Assembly (NCBI RefSeq): GCF_016595495.1
Contig: NZ_JAENIM010000007.1
Span: forward strand, 1-58,434
Length of the DNA stretch: 58,434 nt
Reading direction: 5' to 3'
Source: Persicirhabdus sediminis
GTDB taxonomy: Bacteria; Verrucomicrobiota; Verrucomicrobiia; Verrucomicrobiales; Akkermansiaceae
Part shown: positions 1-8,658 of the stretch, piece after piece
Position numbering within the stretch: the stretch's first letter is position 1
Layout: each line of letters opens with the position of its first letter
Position numbers and translations under genes: made by a program
The notes under the pieces: generated by a model
The model's input: the letters and a program-made list of their open reading frames with translations, nothing else
What the model was told of the DNA's origin: nothing
The model's database searches: none

Positions 1-402
1 TTAAGTACACTCTGTAAAAGAACTAATACGAGGAGATAAAAAACCCGACTGGCTACTGGAGCTCGTCGGCGTTTGCTTCTCTCTCGTGCCCCCTTGCGGC
101 TGGCGGGGCGCAACCTACTCAAAATTCGGATTTGCGCAAGATAAAACTACACCGAAAGTGACAAAAAATTCACCCACCACCCGCAAAGCCCACAAAATCA
201 ACCCTTAGCGATTTTTACAAAAATCCATCACCTCAGCAAACTACCCACATCACAGCTGGCCAAAATACAATTTTGCCTCCCAGCTGGTATGTTTCACCGG
301 CCTGAAAGTTGGCTAACAATCTGACTTATTATGGGTATTTGTAAAAATAGGTGGAGATAAGACCATTCTTGCCAGCTGGCAGATGATGGATATATTGCGC
401 GC
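1..402. other. Intergenic stretch, no gene recognised
   Basis: No convincing coding region is visible. On the minus strand a short stem (CCGAC/GTCGG, about 49-70) is followed by a run of six T, so it could be the terminator of a short minus-strand transcript. A GC-rich hairpin lies at 80-109 and is listed separately. The remaining sequence up to the first gene is AT-rich and contains three AGCTGG-type words. I could not match it to tmRNA, SRP RNA, 6S RNA or RNase P RNA. Confidence 0.4.
80..109 (+). repeat. Possible diverged REP-like hairpin
   Basis: TCTCTCG at 80-86 is followed by GCCCC (88-92) that can pair with GGGGC (105-109). The same layout, TCTCTCGG followed by a GC hairpin, occurs twice at 41923-42029. 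The shared lead sequence suggests a family of small palindromic repeats, but this copy is diverged and could be chance. Confidence 0.25.
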
Positions 403-777
403 GTGACGAGAGAACCTGACCACGACCCAAATATTTGGTACCAATGTGACCGCTGCACTGCCTGCTGTAAGTGGCCAGGTGACGTTCGGCTCGAAGATGG
501 CGAGGCGGAAAAAATTGCTGAGTATCTAGAAATGGACTTCAATGAGTTTATTGACCAACTCACTCGTCTACGCAGTGACCGCCAGGGGCTTTCTATAATT
601 GAGAAGGAAAACCACGAATGCAGCATGCTAGAGAATAACCAATGCAAGATTCACGCGGTTAAACCAATCCAGTGCCAGGGGTTTCCCAACAAATGGAATT
701 TTAAAGGATGGCGCCAAGTGTGCCACGCAAAAGCCTACCCGCTAGAAAAAGCCCGCCAGCTCGGGTTTTGCGAATAA
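403..777 (+). CDS. YkgJ-family cysteine-cluster (Zn/Fe-chelating) protein
   Basis: A 124-residue protein with the hallmark N-terminal CxxCxxCC cluster (C15, C18, C21, C22) and further cysteines at 72, 80, 90 and 106. The 'CKIHAVKPIQCQGFP' segment is typical of the YkgJ/UPF0153 family, whose members are thought to chelate zinc or an iron-sulfur cluster; the biochemical role is unknown. The start is GTG: an ATG about 20 bases upstream is in another frame and closes at once. No strong Shine-Dalgarno is visible. It stands alone, convergent with the next gene. The family call is confident, the function is not. Confidence 0.85.
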   Translation: MTREPDHDPNIWYQCDRCTACCKWPGDVRLEDGEAEKIAEYLEMDFNEFIDQLTRLRSDRQGLSIIEKENHECSMLENNQCKIHAVKPIQCQGFPNKWNFKGWRQVCHAKAYPLEKARQLGFCE

Positions 778-837
778 CTAAATACAAGTCTGAATCCAGC
801 TAGCTGGTCAGCCAGTTGTTAGACTAGAATTTTGGAC

Positions 838-873
838 AAAAAAAACACGCCGTGGCACAAAGCCATGACGTGT
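838..873 (-). terminator. Intrinsic terminator of the pterin-dehydratase-like gene
   Basis: Stem 845-856/862-873 (one mismatch, one G-U) with loop ACAAA, followed on the minus strand by a run of eight T (838-845). It lies just past the stop of the minus-strand gene at 902-1189 and may also slow transcripts from the convergent upstream gene. Confidence 0.8.
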
Positions 874-901
874 ATGCTCTAGGGTTATCGCCCCTTGCAG
901 A

Positions 902-1189
902 CTAGTCTACAAGGTTATCGACACGTGAGGCGAACTCGAGGTCGATTTCTGTAACGCCACCTGCATCTTCGGTTTTGAGAAATAGAGACACCTTGGTCTC
1001 TGCAATCTCAATGACTGGATAATGCTGAGCATCATCGGCCATTTCTGCAAGTTCGTTGACAAAATCAATCGCCTCCGAGAACTCTTCAAAGTCGATGGCG
1101 CGGGTAATGAGATCTCCCTCAACTTCCCACTCAGGGCAACGCTTGAGGGCATCTTCCAATTCATCTTCTGGGATCAATTCTTCTGACAT
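902..1189 (-). CDS. Pterin-4a-carbinolamine dehydratase-like protein (DCoH fold)
   Basis: A 95-residue protein of the usual PCD/DCoH length and layout: an acidic N-terminus, W21, an 'F..F..AIDFVNELAE' helix, the 'QHYP' segment (H56, Y57, P58) and a 'GGVTEIDLEFA' C-terminal strand and helix (D83). Canonical enzymes dehydrate 4a-hydroxytetrahydrobiopterin and carry NHHP, then an aromatic residue, then TH. Here the aromatic is absent from the expected place and TH is T73-E74. The fold assignment is good, but catalytic competence is doubtful. It is monocistronic with its own terminator. Canonical family members outside aromatic-hydroxylase pathways are often of uncertain role. Confidence 0.75.
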   Translation of the reverse strand: MSEELIPEDELEDALKRCPEWEVEGDLITRAIDFEEFSEAIDFVNELAEMADDAQHYPVIEIAETKVSLFLKTEDAGGVTEIDLEFASRVDNLVD

Positions 1190-1475
1190 GATATTTTGCG
1201 GTTCGCTGTGAAAGCTTGTGACCCTTCAAGCGTCTTTGGCAAGCATGTTTCTCTACGATTTTTCATTTTCTTTTTCTCTAGCTGGATGACATGCCATGCA
1301 CACGCTATATTAATACACAAAACTCATTCACGCTAGGAAGGTTAGAACAAATGACAAAAGTTAAACTATCATCGTAATTTCAACAAGCAGTCGCCGGAAT
1401 GTGCTGTGTCAGCACATTTTTCACGCTCTCTATCACCGCTAATGTCCCGTGAGTTTGCTAGCAGCTGGCATGAAA

Positions 1476-2306
1476 TCAGTACAGTTGATCGTATTGAGCC
1501 ATCAACTGGCTCAGCTCGGAGTCGGCTTCAGCTGGCAATTCATAGCCGCCAATGCGCTCGACTAACTGCACACCACGCATGGTTCCAGTGAGAAATGCCG
1601 CTTGAATATTTGCCATTTCATTAGAAAAAATCTCTCTCTCGATGATTTCTATCTCAGCAGACTTCGCCAAATCTAATACCAACTGACGTGTGACCCCAGC
1701 TAAGCAGCCACTAGATAGCGGCGGCGTCACCCACTTATCAGAAATTTTCACAAAAAGGTTCGAGCCACTTCCTTCGCACAGCTGGTCTTGGGTATTGAGA
1801 AATAATGCCTCATCACAGCCGTGCGCGCGAGCTGCTGATAGAGCAACTAAGTTCTCGCTGTAGGCAGTAGATTTTGCCCCCATCAGCGCCGCACGTTCAT
1901 TACGGCGGAATTCATAAACATGCAGACTGGCACACCCGCTGGTCAACTCAGCTGGAATTGCGCTGACCAGCTCAGTGGTTTGCGCTTGGCTGAGGTCCAT
2001 GCCAATAGCGCCGGAGCCAGCAGTATAGGTAATGCGAATTCTAGCCACGCCAGTGTCACAGCCATTTTCAGCCATCAATTGATAAACTTTGTCCTCCAGC
2101 TCCGCAGCTGGAGAAATCCGCAGTCCACCGATGATTCTAGCGGACTCCAGCAACCTCTTATAATGTAGATCAAATGCTAACACCCTGCCATGGCGCGCCA
2201 CCAAGGTTTCAAATACGCCGTGACCACAGGTAAAGCCTTGATCATTGATAGAAATACTAGCCAGCTGGGATTCCACCAGCTGCTTATTGAGAAATACTTT
2301 AGTCAT
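1476..2306 (-). CDS. Class IV aminotransferase (PabC/BCAT family)
   Basis: A 276-residue fold-type IV PLP enzyme. The catalytic lysine is probably K145 in 'GAKSTAYSENL'; the family signature E178-GSGSN is present, as is the C-terminal 'GCLAGVTRQL' phosphate-binding turn. These features fit 4-amino-4-deoxychorismate lyase, branched-chain or D-amino-acid aminotransferases; I cannot separate them by eye. I place the start at the ATG at 2306, because it overlaps the stop of the upstream aminotransferase in ATGACTAA, a translational-coupling arrangement. An open frame extends ten codons further upstream inside the neighbour. The coupling suggests the two PLP enzymes act in one pathway (inference). 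Confidence 0.85.
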   Translation of the reverse strand: MTKVFLNKQLVESQLASISINDQGFTCGHGVFETLVARHGRVLAFDLHYKRLLESARIIGGLRISPAAELEDKVYQLMAENGCDTGVARIRITYTAGSGAIGMDLSQAQTTELVSAIPAELTSGCASLHVYEFRRNERAALMGAKSTAYSENLVALSAARAHGCDEALFLNTQDQLCEGSGSNLFVKISDKWVTPPLSSGCLAGVTRQLVLDLAKSAEIEIIEREIFSNEMANIQAAFLTGTMRGVQLVERIGGYELPAEADSELSQLMAQYDQLY

Positions 2307-3597
2307 GGCTAGGCAACATGGTTGAGAGTAGGCCAATTACAAAATCAATCTCCTCATGAGTCACCGAGAATGGCGGCACAAAAGCCAGCACATTGCCATC
2401 ATCACCGTCAGCTAGCATTAATACACCTGCAGCTAACATTTCTGAGAGAATCTTTCCAGCTAGTGCACCATCTGGAGAACCATCAGCCTGCACCAGCTCA
2501 GCGCCTATCATTAGGCCGCGTCCGCGCACTTCTTTGATAGACGGGTGCGCTAGCTGCTCCAGCTGCTTAACGAGATATTCGCTCGCTGATAGGACCATTT
2601 CCCCAACTCCATCATCATCTAGCTGGCGCAATGCCTCCAGCGCCATCGCGCAGCCCACTGGATTACCAAGGAAGGTGCTGGTATGTAGCGCCTCGCCGGG
2701 AGAAACTGGCCACGCATCCATCACCTCAGCAGTTCCTATACAGGCAGAAATTGGATAACCACCGCTCAGAGCCTTGCCTACACAGATGAGATCGGGAAAT
2801 ACCCCCTGCCACTCGCAGGCAAATAATTTACCCGTCCTATAAAACCCGGTGTAAATTTCGTCGTAAATCAAAACCACACCATTGGCGTCACACCAAGCGC
2901 GCAGTTGCGCTAGGAATCCAGCTGGCGGCACCACTTTGCCACCGCGTCCCTGAATCGGCTCAACGATCAATGCGCCCATCTGGCTGGCATCTATCTTCTC
3001 CAGCTCGCTAGCTAGCTGTGTAAGATCATCAGCTGTGCGCGGAAATGTTAGCTGAACACTTACCTCCGCCAGCTGGCTGGAAAATGGTTCTTTGAAGCGC
3101 GCCAGCCCTACGCTCAACAACGCGCCGTAGCCAAGCCCATGATAACCATTTTTAAAACTAACGATGCCCGCCTTCCCGGTCTTCACTAGCGCGGTTTTTA
3201 ATGCTGACTCAACAGCCTCAAACCCTGAGTTAGAGAGAATAGATTTTCCAATACCTAATCCCCAGCGCTCGTAGCTGATCTTAGATAACTGCTCACAGAG
3301 CTGCGCCTTCAGCTCGGTAGGATGAACGTCGCCCATGCCGTGCACCAGCTGGCCAGCCTGAGCGACCATCGCATCCGCAGTAGATCCGTGGCCCATACCT
3401 GCGACCCCAAATGCTGAGGTAAAATCCAGAAATCGATTACCGTCCACATCCCAGACATTTCTCTCTGCAGCTCGCTGCCAAAATACTGGCCAATCATCTG
3501 CCATATAGGTGATATTTTGGCATTCGTAGCGACGAAGTTTTTCACTAGCTTGTAGCGACTTCGGTCCCGGTATTTGCGTTTTCAACTCTGGTAACAC
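2299..3597 (-). CDS. Class III PLP aminotransferase
   Basis: A 432-residue protein with the complete class III pattern: 'LSNSGFEAVESALK' near 121-134, 'IVEPIQGRGG' at 211-220, the D246-E247 of 'IYDEIYTGFYRTG' that contacts PLP, and the Schiff-base lysine K275 in 'CVGKALSGGYP'. Relatives include 4-aminobutyrate, ornithine and 2,4-diaminobutyrate aminotransferases; the substrate cannot be read from the sequence. The start is GTG at 3597. It overlaps the class IV enzyme downstream by eight bases, so the two are almost certainly co-translated. Confidence 0.88.
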   Translation of the reverse strand: MLPELKTQIPGPKSLQASEKLRRYECQNITYMADDWPVFWQRAAERNVWDVDGNRFLDFTSAFGVAGMGHGSTADAMVAQAGQLVHGMGDVHPTELKAQLCEQLSKISYERWGLGIGKSILSNSGFEAVESALKTALVKTGKAGIVSFKNGYHGLGYGALLSVGLARFKEPFSSQLAEVSVQLTFPRTADDLTQLASELEKIDASQMGALIVEPIQGRGGKVVPPAGFLAQLRAWCDANGVVLIYDEIYTGFYRTGKLFACEWQGVFPDLICVGKALSGGYPISACIGTAEVMDAWPVSPGEALHTSTFLGNPVGCAMALEALRQLDDDGVGEMVLSASEYLVKQLEQLAHPSIKEVRGRGLMIGAELVQADGSPDGALAGKILSEMLAAGVLMLADGDDGNVLAFVPPFSVTHEEIDFVIGLLSTMLPSHD

Positions 3598-3733
3598 ACA
3601 GCCAAGTTAACCTGTCACATTTCAATATCCAGCCGAATATGGCAGTGCATTACGGAATTTGTGATTGATCCCAGCCCGCTAGCCAGCCATTTTAAAGCCC
3701 CCTTTCAAACACCCACAATAACCAAACACAAAA

Positions 3734-4549
3734 ATGGATATCGAAAAACTATTCACCCAAATCTCTGAACTAGCCCTTAAATATGGCTCTGACATCCTTA
3801 TTGCCCTTGTCGTCCTGTTCATTGGCTTTAAGTTAGTCAATCTATTCACCCACGCACTGCATTCCTATTTCCAAAAAGCCGACTACGACGAAGCGCTCGA
3901 AACCTTTCTTGTTAGCTTATCCAACATCGGTCTGAAAGCAGTTGTTGCCGTCGCAGCCCTCGGCACAGCTGGCGTTGAAAGTACCTCATTTGCAGCTGTT
4001 CTCGCTGCAGGAGGTCTCGCAATCGGCATGGCTCTATCAGGCACACTGCAAAACTTCGCAGGCGGCACACTCATCCTCATGCTGCGTCCATTCAAAGTTG
4101 GCGATGTGATCGAATCACAAGGCTACACTGGTAAAGTGGCTGAAATCCAAATTTTCAATACCATCCTCAATACGCCAGATAACAAGCGCATCATCCTTCC
4201 TAACGGACCAGTTGCTAACGGTTCACTCGTTAACTACTCAGCTGAAGAAACTCGCCGCGTCGATTTTGTCTTTGGCATCGGCTATGACGACGACATCGAT
4301 AAAGCACGAAGCATCATCGAAGAAATCTTAAAATCCGACGAGCGCGTACTCAAAGATGAAGACCTCACTATCGTTATTGGCGAGCTGGCTGATAGCTCAG
4401 TCAACTTCACCGTGCGCGCATGGGCGAAGAGCGCTGACTACTGGGGCGTCTTCTTCGACACTCAGGAGAAAGTCAAAAAAGCATTCGATGCTCAGGGCGT
4501 TTCTATCCCATTCCCACAGACAGACGTGCACCTGCACAAAACTGCCTAG
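3734..4549 (+). CDS. mscS: Small-conductance mechanosensitive channel (MscS family)
   Basis: A 271-residue inner-membrane protein matching the length of E. coli MscS. Predicted membrane segments are at about 18-40, 64-82 and 86-118. The third is the glycine/alanine-rich pore helix ('AAVLAAGGLAIGMALSGTLQNFAGG') followed by 'RPFKVGDVI', the most conserved stretch of the family. The beta and alpha-beta domains that follow form the cytoplasmic cage. It gates on membrane tension and releases solutes on hypo-osmotic shock, which suits a marine organism. It is monocistronic and followed by a strong terminator. Confidence 0.93.
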   Translation: MDIEKLFTQISELALKYGSDILIALVVLFIGFKLVNLFTHALHSYFQKADYDEALETFLVSLSNIGLKAVVAVAALGTAGVESTSFAAVLAAGGLAIGMALSGTLQNFAGGTLILMLRPFKVGDVIESQGYTGKVAEIQIFNTILNTPDNKRIILPNGPVANGSLVNYSAEETRRVDFVFGIGYDDDIDKARSIIEEILKSDERVLKDEDLTIVIGELADSSVNFTVRAWAKSADYWGVFFDTQEKVKKAFDAQGVSIPFPQTDVHLHKTA

Positions 4550-4570
4550 GTCATTTTTCTATCAAACAAA

Positions 4571-4605
4571 AACACCGCATGGTCTGTCCATGCGGTGTTT
4601 TTTTT
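4571..4605 (+). terminator. Strong intrinsic terminator, probably bidirectional
   Basis: A perfect 12-bp stem (4571-4582 / 4588-4599) with a five-base loop and a T-run at 4598-4605. On the other strand the stem is followed by TTTTTG. It lies between the convergent mscS and DUF5069 genes and can serve both. Confidence 0.9.
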
Positions 4606-4625
4606 CGGAAAATAAATAGCCTAAC

Positions 4626-5048
4626 TTAGCGACCCTCTTCGGCATCGATGAAATCAAAGAACGACTGGATATCATCGCGTTCACCTAAGCCAGCGTCATT
4701 TTTGCGCATCACTAACTTTTCTGATAAACCGTCGCGGTAACCGCAGTTGCGCATGTAGCTCAGCCACCAGTCGCGCACGCAATCAGCTGGCTTGGCGCCA
4801 TTTTCATAACACCACTGCAGCGCTTGCTCGTCAGTTAGACCGGCAAGAACCTGCGCTTTCAATGCTTCGTAATCAACGCTCAGAAACTGACAAGTCCACA
4901 GGTCCATCGCCTTGCCTAGATTAGCGTGGTAATCGGCATGCAACTCGCCTGCAGCAAACAAACGTATCTTGTCACACATACGTGGAAAATAAACCACACC
5001 ATCAATCTGCAGTTTCGGGCTGCATGGAATTTTTTGTCCAGTGCTCAT
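4626..5048 (-). CDS. DUF5069 domain-containing protein
   Basis: A 140-residue soluble protein recognised as DUF5069 from 'FPRMCDKIRLFAAGELHADYHANLGKAMD' (the family's 'PR..DK.R....G' opening) and the 'W....G' motifs further on. DUF5069 proteins are common in Verrucomicrobiota and Planctomycetota and have no known function. I chose ATG at 5048; a GTG lies two codons upstream. It stands between the mscS terminator and the DUF58 operon and is read in the same direction as that operon, but the gap of about 60 bases leaves co-transcription open. Confidence 0.8.
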   Translation of the reverse strand: MSTGQKIPCSPKLQIDGVVYFPRMCDKIRLFAAGELHADYHANLGKAMDLWTCQFLSVDYEALKAQVLAGLTDEQALQWCYENGAKPADCVRDWWLSYMRNCGYRDGLSEKLVMRKNDAGLGERDDIQSFFDFIDAEEGR

Positions 5049-5111
5049 GCCCACAGCTAATCCGCCAGCTACTAATAATCAACCCAAAAGCCAGCTGGAA
5101 ATATTAATCAG

Positions 5112-6410
5112 CTAGAGCATTTCGCGCATCGTCAAATAGCGGTTAGCTAGCGCAATCGGCAATTCCTTTGCCGTACTATCAATGCAGAAGACACCGTGCT
5201 CATGCAGCTCAGCCATCACTTCGTTGCGCTCCTCCAGATACCGCTGCGTCGCTGCATACTCCAGCGATTCTTCAAAACTTTCCACCGCCGTCTCCAACCT
5301 ATCAGCAATGGATTGCTCGCGCAGGCTAGCTAACAAAGTCACATGCCGCTGGCGCAACATGCGCATCGGCTCAACCAATGAGATGCCGTCTTCACCTCGA
5401 ATATTACTCAGCATCACCACCATTGACCGGCGCTTCTGCCTAGCTAACAAAGTCCGCGCTGCATGACTGAAATCACTTGGCGCATTGGAAGTTTTATAAT
5501 CGTAGAGGTGATTGAGAACGGTAGTCATCGCCTGCACACCCTTAACAGGAGGGAGAAACCTCTCATCAGAACCAAAACTAATCACGCCAACGTGATCACC
5601 CTGACGCAAAGCGATGTATGCTAACAATAAGGCAGCATTAAGCACATGGTCAAATTGAGGAATACCTCCATCTAATGATCGTAAGCGGCGGCCACAATCA
5701 ATCGCAATAATGACCGTCTGATCACGTTGCTCTTGGTAATCTCGGCTGATCAAATTCAGCCGCTTCGAGCTCGCCTTCCAATCTATCTGCGCTAAGGAAT
5801 CGCCCAATTGATAGTCGCGCAGCTGGTGAAACTCCCGGCTCATACCAGCTAGATTGCGCTTCTTAATGCCCATCTGACTAATCTTATTATCCATGGCTAA
5901 CAACGCGTAGCGCATTACCGGCTCATAGTTTGGATAAACTTTAGTTTCCTGCACCTCACCAGCTCGGCACTTTCTGCGCCACAAGCGCAGCGGTGAGTAC
6001 AAACGTAGATGCACTGGCTGAAAACTCATGCGCCCGCGTTCGCTAATTTTCACAGGATAGCTCAGCTGCTCAAAGCTAGCTGGCGCCACCCGAAAGCTCC
6101 ACGGCAACTCATCGGTATGCGCTTGAGCTGGTAGGCCATCGTAAAAATCGCACGCTAACGAAAACCGCGAACGATTGGTCATTTTCACCACTACCGTCTG
6201 CTCAATATCGATGGCAAATCGCGTCGGCAAATCGCGCTCAAATTCAGGTTTGGCCTGCAGATAGAGAAGTAAGAGATCGAATAACAAAAAAGCTAACAAC
6301 AATGCAGCCAAAGCTAACCACAAAACCTGTAGAGAACTCATGACGCTGGCTGCTAGGCCAAGCAGAGTCCACAGAGTGGCTAGGTACAATGAATATCGGG
6401 TGACTTGCAT
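5112..6410 (-). CDS. DUF58 domain-containing membrane-anchored protein
   Basis: A 432-residue protein with two N-terminal membrane segments (about 8-25 and 27-50) and the DUF58 core 'RDYQLGDSLAQIDWKASSKR'. This is followed by a von Willebrand A-like region starting at 'VIIAIDCGRRL'. DUF58 proteins accompany MoxR AAA ATPases almost universally; the pair is thought to act in protein maturation or complex assembly at the membrane. It is the last gene of the six-gene operon, 30 bases after moxR. Confidence 0.9.
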   Translation of the reverse strand: MQVTRYSLYLATLWTLLGLAASVMSSLQVLWLALAALLLAFLLFDLLLLYLQAKPEFERDLPTRFAIDIEQTVVVKMTNRSRFSLACDFYDGLPAQAHTDELPWSFRVAPASFEQLSYPVKISERGRMSFQPVHLRLYSPLRLWRRKCRAGEVQETKVYPNYEPVMRYALLAMDNKISQMGIKKRNLAGMSREFHQLRDYQLGDSLAQIDWKASSKRLNLISRDYQEQRDQTVIIAIDCGRRLRSLDGGIPQFDHVLNAALLLAYIALRQGDHVGVISFGSDERFLPPVKGVQAMTTVLNHLYDYKTSNAPSDFSHAARTLLARQKRRSMVVMLSNIRGEDGISLVEPMRMLRQRHVTLLASLREQSIADRLETAVESFEESLEYAATQRYLEERNEVMAELHEHGVFCIDSTAKELPIALANRYLTMREML

Positions 6411-6440
6411 CGCTGATAAATTCTAAATAAACCAGCTGGC

Positions 6441-7439
6441 TTAGATTCTCGGCGCTTCTACCGATTGCACAATCTGGCTCACCGCCTCGTCAACAGTTTG
6501 CCCGCTGATGAGGAATTCTGGCGACAGCTGCACACGGTGCCTAAGCACTGGCAAACTCGCGTCCTTCACATCGTCAGGAGTGACAAAATCACGTCCAGCC
6601 ATCAATGCATAAGCCTTAGCTACTTGGATCAAGCTGATAGCCCCACGAGTTCCAGCCCCCAGGCTAATCACCCCCGTTTCGCGAGTCGCACGGCATAGCT
6701 CAACGGCATACTTCACCACCTCGGCAACCACGCGCACATCGGCACATTCCTGCTGTGCTGATAGAATATCTTGCTTAGTACAAACTTCTCTAACGGCATT
6801 AGGATTCAATCCTTTGCCACCAGCTCGCTGAGTCACCTGAGAAACAATCATCTCTTCAGTTGCCTTAGCTGGGTAATCAATCACCACCTTCATGAGAAAG
6901 CGATCCAGCTGGGCCTCTGGCAATGGATAAGTCCCCTCTTGTTCGATTGGGTTTTCCGTAGCTAGAGTCATGAATGGCGCATCTAGCGGCAAGCTATCAC
7001 CATCGATGGTTACTTGCTGTTCTTGCATCACCTCTAGCAGAGCTGATTGGGTTTTGGCTGGCGCACGGTTAATTTCATCCGCTAACAAAAGGTTGGTAAA
7101 TACTGGCCCCTTGCGCAGCTGAAATGTCTGACTTTTCATATCAAACAGGGTAAAGCCTGAAACATCCGATGGCATCAAATCTGGAGTGAACTGAATACGT
7201 CCAAAATCAGCGCCAAATGTATTTGCTAGAGCCAAGACCAAGTGGGTCTTACCTAGGCCAGGTTTACCTTCAATCAGTACATGCCCGCCAGCTAGCAATG
7301 AGGCTAACACTTGCTTAACAACATCATCTTGCCCCAAAAACACGCGCTTCAGTTCGACCTGAATTTCGTTCATGATAGCCTGCGCACTCCGCGAGCTCAC
7401 TACGCTTTGTGTGAAAGGATTTGTTTCTTCCATCTCCAT
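6441..7439 (-). CDS. MoxR-family AAA+ ATPase
   Basis: A 332-residue AAA_3 ATPase. Walker A is GKPGLGKT (58-65), where most relatives have GVPGLAKT; Walker B is LLLADEIN (117-124). 'QSALLEVMQEQQVTI', 'ATENPIEQEGTYPLPEAQLDRF' and a C-terminal lid complete the family pattern. MoxR proteins act as chaperone-like ATPases, usually with DUF58 and vWA partners, which are next door. The start is only four bases from the DUF4350 stop. A second in-frame ATG two codons in is an alternative start. Confidence 0.93.
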   Translation of the reverse strand: MEMEETNPFTQSVVSSRSAQAIMNEIQVELKRVFLGQDDVVKQVLASLLAGGHVLIEGKPGLGKTHLVLALANTFGADFGRIQFTPDLMPSDVSGFTLFDMKSQTFQLRKGPVFTNLLLADEINRAPAKTQSALLEVMQEQQVTIDGDSLPLDAPFMTLATENPIEQEGTYPLPEAQLDRFLMKVVIDYPAKATEEMIVSQVTQRAGGKGLNPNAVREVCTKQDILSAQQECADVRVVAEVVKYAVELCRATRETGVISLGAGTRGAISLIQVAKAYALMAGRDFVTPDDVKDASLPVLRHRVQLSPEFLISGQTVDEAVSQIVQSVEAPRI

Positions 7440-7443
7440 AAGT

Positions 7444-8658
7444 CTATATACGATTAATTAAATTCTGCAGGTTACTGATCAAAGTGTGCATCACACTAGC
7501 ATCTCTAATTTTAGTCTGAAATAGCGCATTGCGAACAGCGCTAATTTGCAGGCCCAAACTATCAGCTAGACGCACTAACTCATCATCTAAATTTTCATCT
7601 TTGGCATTCAGCTTCGACTTGCGCCAAAATTCATTGCGCAGCGGCTGAAGCAGCGCGTCATATTCTTTACGGCGCCATAGAAAACGCCCGAAGCGTTGCA
7701 GCTGGCCCGTGTATTCAAGTACATAACTATCGTCGAGGTCTTCAACAGGGCCAAAGCTTGCTAGATTTTTCCACAGCCAGAAAATCACCACAACCACCAT
7801 CCCTAACAACGGCATCCAAAGATACTTCATCAGCAACTCCCACAAAGAAGTATCCACACCTAACGAGATCATCACCGAACCATCTTCGGCATATGGCGAG
7901 AGCTCAATTAAGTTCTGCAAGAAAGCCGCATGATCATGGTATTTGATGAATCGGTTCCTGAATGGTCGCGCATCGGCTAACACTGTGATACGGCCATCGC
8001 CGTAGTGTTTGCTCAAAAAGAGATCCTGTGAGCTGGTCTCTCCGTACTCGCCGCTGGTGAGACTATTTTCGCTAAATACATTCAAGCTCGCCCATTGTGC
8101 GACCTCAAACTTGTCCATGTCCATCTCGACGGTAATCAACTGGGCACCACGCGAAGCATTCTCGAGCTCTGACTTGTTAGCTTCATCAACCGAGACGTCG
8201 GGGTAGACAGGAGTCAAATCCGGAACGGCTAACTCAATCTCTATATGATCAGCCAGTTGGTTGAAGCCAGCCCAGTCATCATACACAGGAGCTTCTGCTA
8301 CAGTGCGATCGTGGAAGTCGTCCTGCAAGCGGCTCGCTCCATCTAAAAAACAAATTAGATGCCCGCCATTTTCAATCCACATTTCCAGCTCGTACACTTG
8401 GCCAGTTGAGATCAACGAACTAGCAGGCACTATCAATGTTGACCATCCGTAGTTGATCTCAGGATAGCCGGTACTCGTTTCCACCACATAACCCTGTGAT
8501 GATAGAAAACGTTCAGCTGCTAGAAATGGCTTCGATTTTGCCTTTCCTTTAAATCCATCTACCACCTCACGCGTGGCGCGCTGGCCACACGAACTCAGTA
8601 GGCTAACAAATATAAGACCTATAGCTAGAGACCTGTACCATCGTCTAAAGCTAGTCAT
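7444..8658 (-). CDS. DUF4350 domain-containing lipoprotein
   Basis: A 404-residue protein. The ATG at 8658 overlaps the upstream stop in ATGA and gives a clean lipoprotein signal with lipobox LSSC (C24); an in-frame extension upstream lacks support. The central region has the DUF4350 'Y.LEMWIENGGHLICFLDG' motif, and a membrane segment lies near residue 280 ('WMPLLGMVVVVIFWLW'). DUF4350 proteins regularly sit between a DUF4129 gene and a MoxR gene, as here. The combination of a lipid anchor and an internal membrane helix puts most of the N-terminal domain outside the inner membrane. Its role is unknown. Confidence 0.82.
   Translation of the reverse strand: MTSFRRWYRSLAIGLIFVSLLSSCGQRATREVVDGFKGKAKSKPFLAAERFLSSQGYVVETSTGYPEINYGWSTLIVPASSLISTGQVYELEMWIENGGHLICFLDGASRLQDDFHDRTVAEAPVYDDWAGFNQLADHIEIELAVPDLTPVYPDVSVDEANKSELENASRGAQLITVEMDMDKFEVAQWASLNVFSENSLTSGEYGETSSQDLFLSKHYGDGRITVLADARPFRNRFIKYHDHAAFLQNLIELSPYAEDGSVMISLGVDTSLWELLMKYLWMPLLGMVVVVIFWLWKNLASFGPVEDLDDSYVLEYTGQLQRFGRFLWRRKEYDALLQPLRNEFWRKSKLNAKDENLDDELVRLADSLGLQISAVRNALFQTKIRDASVMHTLISNLQNLINRI

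Noticed and set aside
1-110. Minus-strand sequence GCAAACGCCGACGAGCTC resembling a tmRNA tag (ANADEL then Gln and stop)
   Set aside because: The peptide would not end in the usual LAA-type tail and there is no tRNA-like domain or pseudoknot around it.
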